Shown: positions 9,085 through 17,630, numbered from the stretch's first letter. The stretch: 64,000 bases of DNA from Anaerolineaceae bacterium (GCA_002702705.1 PABH01000033.1:21295-85294), one strand, 5' to 3'. Made by a program: numbers and translations. The notes: a model not told the origin generated them from the letters alone.

Positions 9085-9537
9085 TTATGCAGCGATTGAC
9101 ATCAATTTTTCTTGTTCTTCTACGGATAGAACCTTTTCAAGGTCTAAAAGAATCACCAGTTGATTTTCCAATTTTGCAATGCCCATGATAAATGCAGAAT
9201 TAATAGTGGTGGACATCGGGGGTGGCGGTTCAATGGCTTCATCTTGAATACGCAGCACTTGGGAAACCGCATCCACGATAATCCCCACTTGCATTCCACC
9301 CATATTAGAAACAACAATTCGAGTTTCTCGGTCTTCTTGTTTTGATTCCAGACCAAAGCGGCGGCGTAAATCCATGACGGGAACGACCATCCCTCGTAAA
9401 TTTGTGATTCCTTCCACAAATTTTGGCGCATGCGGCATTTTGGTAATAGGCTGCATCTTAATGATGGATTCAACGGTGGTTATATCCAAACCATAATTCT
9501 CATCGGCTAACTCAAAAACAACTAATTGTCTTTCCAT
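9085..9537 (-). CDS. cheW: Chemotaxis coupling protein CheW
   Basis: A single CheW domain of 150 residues that links receptors to CheA in the signalling array. Family landmarks are QLVVFELADENYGLDI at the N-terminus, ITNLRGMVVPVMDLRRRFGL in the receptor-binding groove, and VGIIVDAVSQVLRI. The start codon has AAAGGAA upstream. It lies between the cheX pair and the receptor gene in the operon. The domain is complete and nothing is unusual. Confidence 0.95.
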   Translation of the reverse strand: MERQLVVFELADENYGLDITTVESIIKMQPITKMPHAPKFVEGITNLRGMVVPVMDLRRRFGLESKQEDRETRIVVSNMGGMQVGIIVDAVSQVLRIQDEAIEPPPPMSTTINSAFIMGIAKLENQLVILLDLEKVLSVEEQEKLMSIAA

Positions 9538-9553
9538 AATTAATTTCCTTTCT

Positions 9554-10072
9554 TTAGGAAGCTTTTGGTGCTTCTGGCACAGGGATTTGTGCCGCGTTTA
9601 ATTTATTTTTATTGCCTTGTCTGAGGGAAAGATGAATTAAAATTTCACCTAGTTCAGAAGACATCGGTAGGATGATTCGGGGGTAATCTAAAGTGGAAAT
9701 GGATGCACCTTTACCTTGAATCATGGTGGGGGGGGATATGGTTGATTCAAATCCCGATTCAGCTAATTTCACACTGGCACGGCCTGTGATCACATTTCCT
9801 ATTTCAGCGATGCCGCTTTGAGCCAGGCTGTTAAATTCATCAAACTTTTCACCCATTAACTTGGATGCCAATTTTTTTGCTGTGCTTTCATTCATGCTGT
9901 AAAAAACGGTCCCGTTTACCATACCCACCAAGGCAATAATGACAGTCACATCATCCGTAATGTATAAAGACTTTTCTAAATTCAGATCACCACGTTGTAT
10001 CGTACAGCCAGTTTCAATTTTTAAAACTTCAAAAGCTGCCTCAACAAATGGGTTCAAAAATTTTACATTCAT
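9554..10072 (-). CDS. cheX: CheX-type CheY-P phosphatase (copy 1)
   Basis: A 172-residue protein of the CheX/CheC/FliY phosphatase fold. The catalytic helix reads GIAEIGNVITGRA, giving the E90-x-x-N93 pair that in CheX dephosphorylates CheY-P. The N-terminus NVKFLNPFVEAAFEVL and the ISPPTMIQGKG loop are CheX-like. CheX usually works as a dimer with a single E-N site per subunit, unlike two-site CheC. It is tandem with a close paralogue (10116-10637), and both begin with almost the same residues (NVKFLNPFVEA), so a local duplication is likely. SD AAAGGA precedes the start. Confidence 0.88.
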   Translation of the reverse strand: MNVKFLNPFVEAAFEVLKIETGCTIQRGDLNLEKSLYITDDVTVIIALVGMVNGTVFYSMNESTAKKLASKLMGEKFDEFNSLAQSGIAEIGNVITGRASVKLAESGFESTISPPTMIQGKGASISTLDYPRIILPMSSELGEILIHLSLRQGNKNKLNAAQIPVPEAPKAS

Positions 10073-10115
10073 ATTTACATCCTTTTCTGAAAATTCATTA
10101 TGTACAATATGCTTG

Positions 10116-10637
10116 TTAAGGCGTTTTGTTTTTGACAGTTAAATCGACAAAATTCGTATTGTTCATTCCGGGAGGGCTTTCGCGCAGGGCAAGATGAACA
10201 TCAATTTCACCAACACTTGTCTTTAAAGGCACGATAATTCTTGAAAAATCGAGGGTAGAGATCTTAATACCATTCCCCATAATCATAGTAGGGGGAGATA
10301 TGTTTGATTGATACCCTGCACGAGAAAGTTTAATGGTCGCTTGACCCGTAATCACATTTCCCATTTCGGAAACGCCGCTTTGGGCTAAGGTATCAAATTC
10401 TGTAAATTTTTGACCCATGATTTGCGAGACTAAATTAAGCCCGGTTTCAAAGGACATACCATACATCACAACCCCTTGAACCTGCCCCACCAGGTTGATT
10501 AACACGGTAACATCCGTGGTTGTCATCGCTGATGTTTGCATTGTCAGGTTGCCCCGCGTTGTTTTTGCACCAACCTCTTTTTCCATTACTTCAGCAACCG
10601 CTTCAACAAATGGATTTAAAAACTTCACATTCATCAT
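10116..10637 (-). CDS. cheX: CheX-type CheY-P phosphatase (copy 2)
   Basis: Paralogue of the neighbouring cheX, 173 residues, with the same layout: NVKFLNPFVEAVAEVM, the catalytic helix GVSEMGNVITGQA (E91, N94), and ISPPTMIMGNG. The start is ATG 10637, seven bases after a perfect AGGAGG; a second ATG follows immediately at 10634. Sequence divergence outside the motif suggests the two copies have separate partners, perhaps the two CheY-like proteins in the window (13463-13819 and 43272-43646). That pairing is only an inference. Confidence 0.87.
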   Translation of the reverse strand: MMNVKFLNPFVEAVAEVMEKEVGAKTTRGNLTMQTSAMTTTDVTVLINLVGQVQGVVMYGMSFETGLNLVSQIMGQKFTEFDTLAQSGVSEMGNVITGQATIKLSRAGYQSNISPPTMIMGNGIKISTLDFSRIIVPLKTSVGEIDVHLALRESPPGMNNTNFVDLTVKNKTP

Positions 10638-10684
10638 TCATGAACCTCCTTACTCCTGGGGATGGTATTCATCTCCAGCAATAA

Positions 10685-11539
10685 CTACCTACTTTTCCAA
10701 TCAAAACCAATAAATGATTCCAATTCTTTAATCTGAATAGCCATACGTTCGATTAGATCGGAAACACCGTTTTCGTTGATGTTTAATAACTTTAATGCTT
10801 CTGTTTCCAACTTATATTGCAAACCGTCTTTTCCGATACCCTGCCCTAACATCATCATCGCTGCATCAGAAACATGAACTGCGGCTGCGATTTTGGCATG
10901 TTCACCTGCTTTGGACGGGGTGTGGTGGAAGGCAATTGTGCTTACTAAATTATCCGGTAAATTCCAACGACGGGCCATTTCTGCACCCAATGTGGCATGG
11001 TCAATTCCAAATTTTGCCCGTTCCAACTCCAGGAAGGTTAAGTCTTTCCATTCAGGACGGTCCACACTTACATTTCGAAGTAAAATTTCAAATGCCAGTT
11101 TGCCGATATCACATAATAAACCACCATGATAAGCTTCTTCAGCGATTTGTCTGCCAAAACGGCTGGCTAACATTCGGGCACCCGTGGCAACACCAATGGC
11201 ATGTTTCCATAATTCGCCGCGTTCCAACTCATATCCGGGAACGGGACGATCCATATAACTTGCAACACTTGAAGCAAGAATGAGGCTTTGCACTGTATTT
11301 AAACCAAGCACCATCACGGCTTGCTGCACTGTGGAAACATGATTTCCAATCCCATAATAAGCGGAATTCGCCCAGCGCAAAACCAGACTGGTCAGCACCT
11401 GATCTACTGCCATTACTTCGGCAATTTCACCGATATTTGTGTCCGGATTGCGAATTAACAACAATGCCTTTTGTGCTGCTTGAGGAATCGGTGGCAGTTC
11501 ACCAGCTCGTTTGATTAATTGTTCTACAGTAATTACCAT
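10685..11539 (-). CDS. HDOD domain protein in the chemotaxis operon
   Basis: A 284-residue single HDOD domain (degenerate HD fold), with hallmarks LPPIPQAAQKAL, SLVLRWANSAYYG, TVQQAVMVLGLNTVQSL, and the HD-like segment GLLCDIGK. In that segment the first histidine of a true HD pair is cysteine, and the later FHHTPS pair remains. HDOD proteins have regulatory roles in signalling and motility but no demonstrated hydrolase activity in most cases. It sits between cheR and cheX, so it probably affects chemotaxis or links it to another input. A second HDOD protein lies in the flagellar cluster at 43662-44495. Confidence 0.88.
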   Translation of the reverse strand: MVITVEQLIKRAGELPPIPQAAQKALLLIRNPDTNIGEIAEVMAVDQVLTSLVLRWANSAYYGIGNHVSTVQQAVMVLGLNTVQSLILASSVASYMDRPVPGYELERGELWKHAIGVATGARMLASRFGRQIAEEAYHGGLLCDIGKLAFEILLRNVSVDRPEWKDLTFLELERAKFGIDHATLGAEMARRWNLPDNLVSTIAFHHTPSKAGEHAKIAAAVHVSDAAMMMLGQGIGKDGLQYKLETEALKLLNINENGVSDLIERMAIQIKELESFIGFDWKSR

Positions 11540-11547
11540 AAACTCAC

Positions 11548-12348
11548 CTATTCTTTCCTATAGAAGGATATGCCATGGTTTTTTAAGCCAATTTCCATTG
11601 GGCGAGGAATGATCTCAGTGCCACCCAGGAATAAAATTCCGCCAGGGCGTAACGCTTGTTGGAATTTTGGGTACAAGATTGATTTTGCTTCATTCGTAAA
11701 ATAGATAATCACATTCCGGCAGATGATCAAATCAAAATTATTATCAAAGCGATCTGTCATTAAATTTTGTTCCCGGAAATTGATCAAACTTGTTAAGGAT
11801 TTTCGAACATAAAATGGCGGCCCGCTGGGCTCCATATATTTTCGTTTTTGAACATCGGTTAAATTTCTAGCTTCATCTGCCAGATAGGGACCACCGGCTT
11901 TTGCTTTTTCCAATGCACCACGGTCAACATCACTGGCAATAATGGTATGTTTTTTGTTAGGAGCCATTTGGTCCAGTATCATCGCGACCGTATACGCTTC
12001 TACACCGACAGAACAGCCCGCACTCCATACTTTCAGACCTTCAGAAGGTGGTTTCTTTTCTGCTGCTTCCTTCAATAATACAGGTAAAACATCACTCATT
12101 AAGGATTTCCAACGATCCATATCGCGGAAAAATTCGGTCACATTAATGGTTAAATAATTTCTAAAGCGTGTTAATTCTTTTTCGTCAGAATTAATCAATA
12201 AAAAATACTCATCCCAAGAGCTTAACGTTGTTCTTGCCAGCCAGGAATCAAGTCGGCGGCGCATTTGTTCATCTTTGTAATACGTCAAATCAATACGCAA
12301 CTGCCGGTTTATGGATTTTTTTACACTTTCATATACATTAGGATCCAT
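11548..12348 (-). CDS. cheR: Chemotaxis receptor methyltransferase CheR
   Basis: S-adenosylmethionine-dependent methyltransferase that methylates glutamates on chemoreceptors. It has the N-terminal helical domain (residues 1-70, with QMRRRLDSWLARTTLSSWDEY), the TEFFRD motif, the SAM-binding segment VWSAGCSVGVEAYTVAM, and LIICRNVIIYFTNEAK with LFLGGTE near the end. The SAM loop reads GVE where most CheR proteins have GEE. The 266-residue length is normal. It is directly upstream of the HDOD gene and downstream of cheB, giving the methylation-demethylation pair needed for adaptation. Confidence 0.95.
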   Translation of the reverse strand: MDPNVYESVKKSINRQLRIDLTYYKDEQMRRRLDSWLARTTLSSWDEYFLLINSDEKELTRFRNYLTINVTEFFRDMDRWKSLMSDVLPVLLKEAAEKKPPSEGLKVWSAGCSVGVEAYTVAMILDQMAPNKKHTIIASDVDRGALEKAKAGGPYLADEARNLTDVQKRKYMEPSGPPFYVRKSLTSLINFREQNLMTDRFDNNFDLIICRNVIIYFTNEAKSILYPKFQQALRPGGILFLGGTEIIPRPMEIGLKNHGISFYRKE

Positions 12349-12361
12349 TATTTTTTAATTC

Positions 12362-13456
12362 CTATCCATTTTCTAAATGGTCATTTACTTGCTGAACAAT
12401 GATTTTTGCAATATCCGGCAAGGGGACAACGAGATCTGAAAATCCGGATTCAAATACACTTCTTGGCATACCCCAGACAACACAGGTAGATTCATCCTCT
12501 GCGATTACCTTGCCGCCCACCGACCGCACCAATCCGCAGCCATTGGTACCATCGTGCCCCATACCGGTTAAAATGACGCTGATGGTATGCGCACCATATA
12601 ACTGCACAATGGAGGATAAAGTTACATCAATTGCCGGGCGGACCCCATGTACGGGTGGGTTTTGGTTCATAACGGCTTGTCCATTATGATCAAAAACAGT
12701 ATGAAACCCCCCGGGTGCAATTAACACCTGGCCTACCTGAAGTTGGTCTCCTGGCACGGCTTCTTTTACTTTTAGTGGGGATAGTGTATCCAACCGTTCG
12801 GCCAACGATCGAGTAAAACCGGCTGGCATATGTTGGATTACCATGACCGCTGCGGGCAGGTTTCCCGGTAAGGCGGGAATAAGGGTATTTAATGCACGAG
12901 GACCACCAGTAGAAGATCCAATCACAACCACTGGTTCCGTTGTACGGCGGGGACGTATATTTTTGTTTGAAAAACTTGGTTCAACCTTCGGCATGATGGT
13001 AGGTCGACTGGAAGGAGGAGACCAAATTCTGGCTTTGGTTGCCCTTTGAATTTTTTGTGCCACTTCTTCCATGACAGCGTTAACATTTGCTTTTTGTTCC
13101 GGTTTGGTCACAAAATCAAATGCACCCAAGGTTAATGCCTGAATGGTTTCCACCGCCCCTTCTTTTGTCATGCTGCTTAACATGATGACAGGACGTGGAA
13201 AACGAGCCATAATTTCTCTCAATGTTGAAATTCCATCTAGTTTTGGCATCTCAACATCCAGTGTAATTACATCTGGCTTTAAACGTGGAATGAGCACAAG
13301 GGCTTCTTCTCCATTTTGCGCAGAACCCACCACTTTGATTCCGGGTTGTTTGTTTAAGTAATTGCTGATGGTAAAACGCATAAATGCGGAATCATCAACA
13401 ACCAATACCCGGACCGTTGAGTCGGACGGTGTTCCAATGGGATGAACCTGGTTCAT
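12362..13456 (-). CDS. cheB: Chemotaxis response regulator and methylesterase CheB
   Basis: Two-domain enzyme: an N-terminal receiver (residues 15-135, phospho-acceptor D67 in LDVEMPKLDG) and a C-terminal methylesterase. The catalytic triad is visible as S182 in GSSTGG, H209 in QHMPAGF and D302 in GMGHDG. CheB removes methyl or amide groups from receptor glutamates when phosphorylated by CheA. A 40-residue proline- and serine-rich linker joins the domains. The 364-residue product is standard. It lies between cheY and cheR. Confidence 0.96.
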   Translation of the reverse strand: MNQVHPIGTPSDSTVRVLVVDDSAFMRFTISNYLNKQPGIKVVGSAQNGEEALVLIPRLKPDVITLDVEMPKLDGISTLREIMARFPRPVIMLSSMTKEGAVETIQALTLGAFDFVTKPEQKANVNAVMEEVAQKIQRATKARIWSPPSSRPTIMPKVEPSFSNKNIRPRRTTEPVVVIGSSTGGPRALNTLIPALPGNLPAAVMVIQHMPAGFTRSLAERLDTLSPLKVKEAVPGDQLQVGQVLIAPGGFHTVFDHNGQAVMNQNPPVHGVRPAIDVTLSSIVQLYGAHTISVILTGMGHDGTNGCGLVRSVGGKVIAEDESTCVVWGMPRSVFESGFSDLVVPLPDIAKIIVQQVNDHLENG

Positions 13457-13462
13457 GGTATG

Positions 13463-13819
13463 TTATGCCACCAACTTGCGGATTGCGTTGATTACTCGTT
13501 CGTGCTCAAAGGGTTTTACAATAAAATCACGGGCACCGGACTTAATCGCTTCCAAAACAACCGATTCTTGTCCTAAAGCCGTCAACATAATGACTTTGGC
13601 AGAGGCATCATAACCACGGATATGTTTTAATGCGGTTAATCCATCCATTTCCGGCATGGTGATATCCATCAGAACCAGATCAGGACTGTTTTCTTTGTAC
13701 ATTTCGACCGCACGGGCACCATTTTCTGCCTGAATGACATCAAAGCCATCCCCACTCAGCATTTTCGAGATACGAACCCTTAAGAATTCAGCATCATCGA
13801 CGATCAAAATTTTAGTCAT
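13463..13819 (-). CDS. cheY: Chemotaxis response regulator CheY
   Basis: Stand-alone receiver domain, phosphorylated by CheA and expected to bind FliM to change motor behaviour. Residues: acidic pair in IVDDAEF, phospho-acceptor D52 in LMDITMPEMDG, T in MLTALG and K in FIVKPF. I take the ATG at 13819 because AAGGAG lies nine bases upstream; the GTG at 13825 would be only three bases from that site. FliM in this window keeps the EIDALL docking motif, so the CheY-FliM link is intact. Confidence 0.93.
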   Translation of the reverse strand: MTKILIVDDAEFLRVRISKMLSGDGFDVIQAENGARAVEMYKENSPDLVLMDITMPEMDGLTALKHIRGYDASAKVIMLTALGQESVVLEAIKSGARDFIVKPFEHERVINAIRKLVA

Positions 13820-13843
13820 ATTCACAATCTCCTTTAGATCGAT

Positions 13844-14329
13844 TTATAAATCTACTTCTTTTTCACCAATGACACGGACTGTCATTCGGCCAATACCAAC
13901 ATAAAGACGCACAGTGCGTCCACGTGTCCCGCCGACATCTTCACTTTTTAAGGTCATCCGTAAGGATTGAAATACGTCGTGGGCTGATTCAATATTTCTT
14001 GCACCAATATCAAACGTTTTGGACAAACCGGGAGCAGTTAACATATTTGCTCCCCCTGCCATACGAATCACTAAGCGGTTGCGCATAGCGCCATTTTTGA
14101 TCATTTCTTCAATTAATCCATTGATACCGCTGTCCACAAATTTTGGATTAAACGGATCGGTTCCATTATTTTTTGCTGGCAGCACGGCGTGTAATAAACC
14201 ACAGACCCGTGAAACCGGATCAATCATGCCGATTCCCAAGCAGGAACCCAATCCATAGGCAACCAGAACATCCTCTGGATCCCGGCTCACCACCCGTTCT
14301 CCTAAGCCTACACTTATTGGGTCCCGCAT
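13844..14329 (-). CDS. cheD: Chemoreceptor glutamine deamidase CheD
   Basis: Deamidase that converts receptor glutamines to glutamates and, in Bacillus-type systems, binds and stimulates CheC. The catalytic cysteine C30 is in GLGSCLGIG and the histidine H47 in CGLLHAVLP. The typical RMAGGANML and NIESAHDVFQSLR segments follow. The gene starts two bases after the cheC stop, an arrangement that fits the CheC-CheD partnership. Confidence 0.94.
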   Translation of the reverse strand: MRDPISVGLGERVVSRDPEDVLVAYGLGSCLGIGMIDPVSRVCGLLHAVLPAKNNGTDPFNPKFVDSGINGLIEEMIKNGAMRNRLVIRMAGGANMLTAPGLSKTFDIGARNIESAHDVFQSLRMTLKSEDVGGTRGRTVRLYVGIGRMTVRVIGEKEVDL

Positions 14330-14331
14330 CG

Positions 14332-14943
14332 TTAGCTTGCTCCAAATCTAATTGCATTTAATGTTTTTTCGTCAGGTATAACCCAGAAATTCGTTTCCAC
14401 TTTCCGGTTTCCTAATTCAAAATTAGCTTCCATCAACAATACATGCTCGCTCACGCCGCCTGTAGTTGCCACAATAATATCCAAAATGGCTCCGACCATA
14501 TCCACCATTACAGCCGGAGGAGATGGACGTACATCCAATCCTGTCAGGGAAGATAATGAATTGATAAAAAATGTTCCGGTTTGGTTTCCAACTTCTGCCA
14601 AAGCTGAGCGTTCAAAAGATCCAAGCTCTTGGGTTGTATTTGGCGGATTACCAATTAATAAATCTACCAGTTCCAATGCTTTATCATACGGAATGACCAA
14701 CATAATTTGGCCGGAAATATCACCTTCCGCACGAAGGTAAACGCCAATGGCTTCATTTTCCGGTCCGCCAAGGATGTGCGGAATTTCCTTTAATTCCACC
14801 ATTCGTACACCCGGATTATTAACGGTCAGTTTTTCGCCTAATAATCCTGAAAAACCACGTGCCGCATTATTGATCCCTTCATTAGCGATGATGTGGAGCA
14901 TTGACATTAATTTATCATCAAAATTCAACTCATTTTCACTCAT
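14332..14943 (-). CDS. cheC: CheY-P phosphatase CheC, one of two active sites degenerate
   Basis: A 203-residue CheC. The second catalytic helix is intact (SALAEVGNQTGTFF, E117 and N120). The first, which in canonical CheC reads E-x-G-N, is IIANEGINNAARGFS: the asparagine (N21) is kept but the glutamate position is I18. One working site should remain, as the second site is the stronger one in characterised CheC. It lies between cheA and cheD and probably acts as a CheD-bound adaptation phosphatase alongside the two CheX proteins. Confidence 0.9.
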   Translation of the reverse strand: MSENELNFDDKLMSMLHIIANEGINNAARGFSGLLGEKLTVNNPGVRMVELKEIPHILGGPENEAIGVYLRAEGDISGQIMLVIPYDKALELVDLLIGNPPNTTQELGSFERSALAEVGNQTGTFFINSLSSLTGLDVRPSPPAVMVDMVGAILDIIVATTGGVSEHVLLMEANFELGNRKVETNFWVIPDEKTLNAIRFGAS

Positions 14944-14955
14944 GTTTTTTCCTTT

Positions 14956-17205
14956 TTAGTGAATCCCTGAAAGTTTCAATAAGCCGACAATATCTACAAT
15001 CAGGGCAACATGCCCGTCTCCTAAGATGGCTGCGCTGGAAATACCAGGTATATCCCCGATTAATGAACCAAAGGATTTAACCACGACTTCTTCTTCGCCT
15101 AACAGGGCATCCACTACTACGCCGATTCTGGATTTTCCGGAATGAACGACCACAACATAGTGGTGGTTTTTTGTCCGTTGATCGGCTTCGATCTTAAATA
15201 CATCACTTAAATACATCAGCGGCAGGACCTGATTACGTAAACGGGTGACTGGCTGCTGGCGAATGGTTTGGATATCTTTTGGTTCTAAGCGCAGGGTTTC
15301 TGCAACCATCACCAAAGGAATTGCAAATGATGTGTTTTTTACCTTTACTAATAAGGTTGGCACAATTGCCAATGTTAAGGGCAGTACGATTTGGAATTGC
15401 GTGCCCTGTCCTAATTTTGTATCCACCAATATTGTGCCATTGATCCGTTGAATATTAGCCCGTACGATATCCATACCTACCCCACGGCCTGATATATCGG
15501 TAGCCTTTTTGCTGGTGGATAAACCAGATAAAAAGATGAGGTCAATTGTTTTTTCATCGGAAAGACTTAATGCTTCGGCTTCGGTAATCAAACCTTTTGC
15601 CACGGCGCTGTCTCGGATTTTTTTGGCGTCAATACCATTTCCATCATCTTCGACGGTAATAATGATGCGACCTTGTTCGTGGCGGGCGGTTAACCGCAGG
15701 GTGCCTTTTTCAGGTTTTCCAGCCGCCAGGCGCTCTTGTGGGGTTTCAATGCCGTGGTCAACCGAATTACGGATGAGATGGATCAATGGATCATTAATTT
15801 CATCAATAACGGATCGGTCCAGTTCCGTATCTTCACCTTCAATCACCAAATCAATTTTTTTATTGAGATTCTGGGAGAGATCTCGAACCAGACGGGGAAA
15901 TTTATGAAATACATTCCCAATGGGCAGCATGCGGATGCGCATGACTTCTTCTTGCAGTTGGTCTGTGATCCTTCCAATATGGGCTACTGTTTCGGATAAC
16001 TGGTTAATATATTCATTTCCATGACCGTTCGTATCTAATCGGTTGCGTACTTGATAGAGATGATTGCGGTCTGTAATTAGTTCACCTACCAGGTTCATCA
16101 AACGGTCCAATCGTTCCACACTGGTACGAACCATCATGTCACTGCGCTGTTCAAGACGCTGCTTGCGAGCGGCTTGTGAAACGGATTCACGTTGTTTTTT
16201 AATCAGATCAACTACAGCTGAATCCAATTTGTTTTGAGAAACAAAACCCATTTGAACCAATAACTGGCCCAACAAGAGGTTTTTCCCTTCTTCGGTTTTT
16301 TGGAGCTGCAAGGCTTGACTCAATTGTTGGCGTGAAATGATGCCCATATTTACCAGGTGATCACCCAATTGGGTCGGTTCTTTATATTCGCTGTCAGAAC
16401 CTGCATTGGTGGATGAGGCGGTTGATCCTGGTTCTTGAATTTGAGGTTTACCGTTTTTCGGAGATATTGTGATGTTTTTTACCTCAGAAATAAAGGATAA
16501 TTCTTTTTCTAAGGCTGCTACATCAAATCCGCTATCCAGTTCAGCTTCGAAGTGGCTAACCGGTGCAGCACTTTCAATCGCTTCTTGAGACGGTTTCATG
16601 TTTTTAACTTCACCAAACATCTGAACTGCCATCATCAATTGAAAAGCACGGGCTGCAGAAGCAACGCTGTTATTTTCAATTTCCGCTCTGATGACATAAC
16701 TTTCACTATCATCATTCCCGGTTTGGGTTGGCTGATTTTCAGGCTGTGTTTTGAGGGTTGGCAGTGGTTGTTTTGACTGGGCTAAATTTAACGAAAGAGT
16801 ATCTGCTTGTGAAGATTGAATAAATATCATAAACCGTTCGGTTAAGGAATCGACTTCGACATCACTTAATTCATTATTGATCACTTCTTCGCGCAGCAGC
16901 CGTAACCCGTCAACAGCTTCTAAACAGAGGTCAATTAAGGCACTGTCTACTTCCAGTTTGTTTTTACGCAGGCCATCCAATGCTGTTTCAAGTGCATGGG
17001 TTACGGAAACCATTCTTTTGTGTCCAATCATGCCAGCCATACCTTTGAGGGTATGTGCGGCCCGAAAAACGGTTTGTAATAAATCCTGGTCGTTTTTTTC
17101 CTGTTCAAGCCTGACCAAAATTTCATCCAGCGCTTGTAAGTGATCTTCTGTTTCAGCCATAAATATTGGCATTTCATCCTGACTGATATCAAAAACCAAT
17201 TCCAT
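14956..17205 (-). CDS. cheA: Chemotaxis histidine kinase CheA with an extra MshEN-like domain
   Basis: First gene of the chemotaxis operon, 749 residues. Order: P1 phosphotransfer domain with H51 in RAAHTLKGMAG; a P2-like CheY-binding fold (about 168-250); an extra module at about 277-340; P3 dimerisation (VRTSVERLDRLMNLVGELI, 359-); P4 ATPase with HLIRNSVDHGIE, VEDDGNGID and GRGVGMDIV; and a P5 CheW-like C-terminus. The extra module contains two copies of a short repeat, LGDHLVNMGIISRQQL and LGQLLVQMGFVSQNKL, which is the MshEN/GspE N-terminal pattern. That fold binds cyclic-di-GMP in some secretion ATPases. The usual N-terminal arginine of the pattern is absent here, so ligand binding is uncertain. 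Confidence 0.96.
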   Translation of the reverse strand: MELVFDISQDEMPIFMAETEDHLQALDEILVRLEQEKNDQDLLQTVFRAAHTLKGMAGMIGHKRMVSVTHALETALDGLRKNKLEVDSALIDLCLEAVDGLRLLREEVINNELSDVEVDSLTERFMIFIQSSQADTLSLNLAQSKQPLPTLKTQPENQPTQTGNDDSESYVIRAEIENNSVASAARAFQLMMAVQMFGEVKNMKPSQEAIESAAPVSHFEAELDSGFDVAALEKELSFISEVKNITISPKNGKPQIQEPGSTASSTNAGSDSEYKEPTQLGDHLVNMGIISRQQLSQALQLQKTEEGKNLLLGQLLVQMGFVSQNKLDSAVVDLIKKQRESVSQAARKQRLEQRSDMMVRTSVERLDRLMNLVGELITDRNHLYQVRNRLDTNGHGNEYINQLSETVAHIGRITDQLQEEVMRIRMLPIGNVFHKFPRLVRDLSQNLNKKIDLVIEGEDTELDRSVIDEINDPLIHLIRNSVDHGIETPQERLAAGKPEKGTLRLTARHEQGRIIITVEDDGNGIDAKKIRDSAVAKGLITEAEALSLSDEKTIDLIFLSGLSTSKKATDISGRGVGMDIVRANIQRINGTILVDTKLGQGTQFQIVLPLTLAIVPTLLVKVKNTSFAIPLVMVAETLRLEPKDIQTIRQQPVTRLRNQVLPLMYLSDVFKIEADQRTKNHHYVVVVHSGKSRIGVVVDALLGEEEVVVKSFGSLIGDIPGISSAAILGDGHVALIVDIVGLLKLSGIH

Positions 17206-17271
17206 TGAGTATGCCTCTTTCTCGTTTTTGTTAAAACAATGCTATCGCGAGCCCGTGTTTTTGCTCTTATA

Positions 17272-17305
17272 AAAGATAGCATAAGGCGCGCAAAAGCTCT
17301 GTAAA
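17272..17305 (-). promoter_or_regulatory. Candidate cheA promoter, TTTAC-N19-TGCTATCTTT class
   Basis: Read on the minus strand: TTTAC, exactly 19 bases, then TGCTATCTTT, ending 66 bases before the cheA start. The same two blocks with the same 19-base spacing occur upstream of flbD (50386-50419), with a looser copy before fliR. TGCTATCTT resembles an extended -10 element. The TTTAC block is about four bases too far upstream for a normal -35 box, so it may be a different sigma or activator element. Confidence 0.6.
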
Positions 17306-17513
17306 GCTTCCGTAAAAAAAGGCCAAAGATCCCATGAATTTTCCGGTCAGAATAAGTCCAATTTATTGTTTTGTAAAAATTAAATGGCTGGCGATTTTCT
17401 TTACATGTCTGACGGTTGTCTTACCCGTTGACGACATGATTGTTTTTTATTAAAAAAAATATATTAATAATTTCTCATTTTTTGGCATTGTTTTTATAGT
17501 ATAATTTTTTTAC

Positions 17514-17630
17514 GAGTGGAATTTTTTTAAACTGTTCTACCGAACATGAGCGCTTAAGACAAACGTTCATCCTTCTTAATCGAATTTTTTCGAACCACTC
17601 TAAAACCTTGTGATCGTTTCCGTTGATCAC
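17514..17630 (+). other. Possible structured leader RNA of the kamA-like gene
   Basis: GAGTGG (17514-17519) can pair with CCACTC (17595-17600) and encloses a hairpin ATGAGCG/CGTTCAT (17546-17552 with 17564-17570, one G-U pair) and TCGAA-TTTT-TTCGA (17580-17593). A separate hairpin GTGATC/GATCAC follows (17610-17615 with 17625-17630). The leader is at least 130 bases before the start at 17757. No known riboswitch class was recognised. Confidence 0.3.

Noticed and set aside
17482..17505. TTGGCA and TATAAT as a promoter of the kamA-like gene
   Set aside because: The spacer is only 12 bases, too short for a housekeeping promoter; the -10 may be real but no -35 fits.
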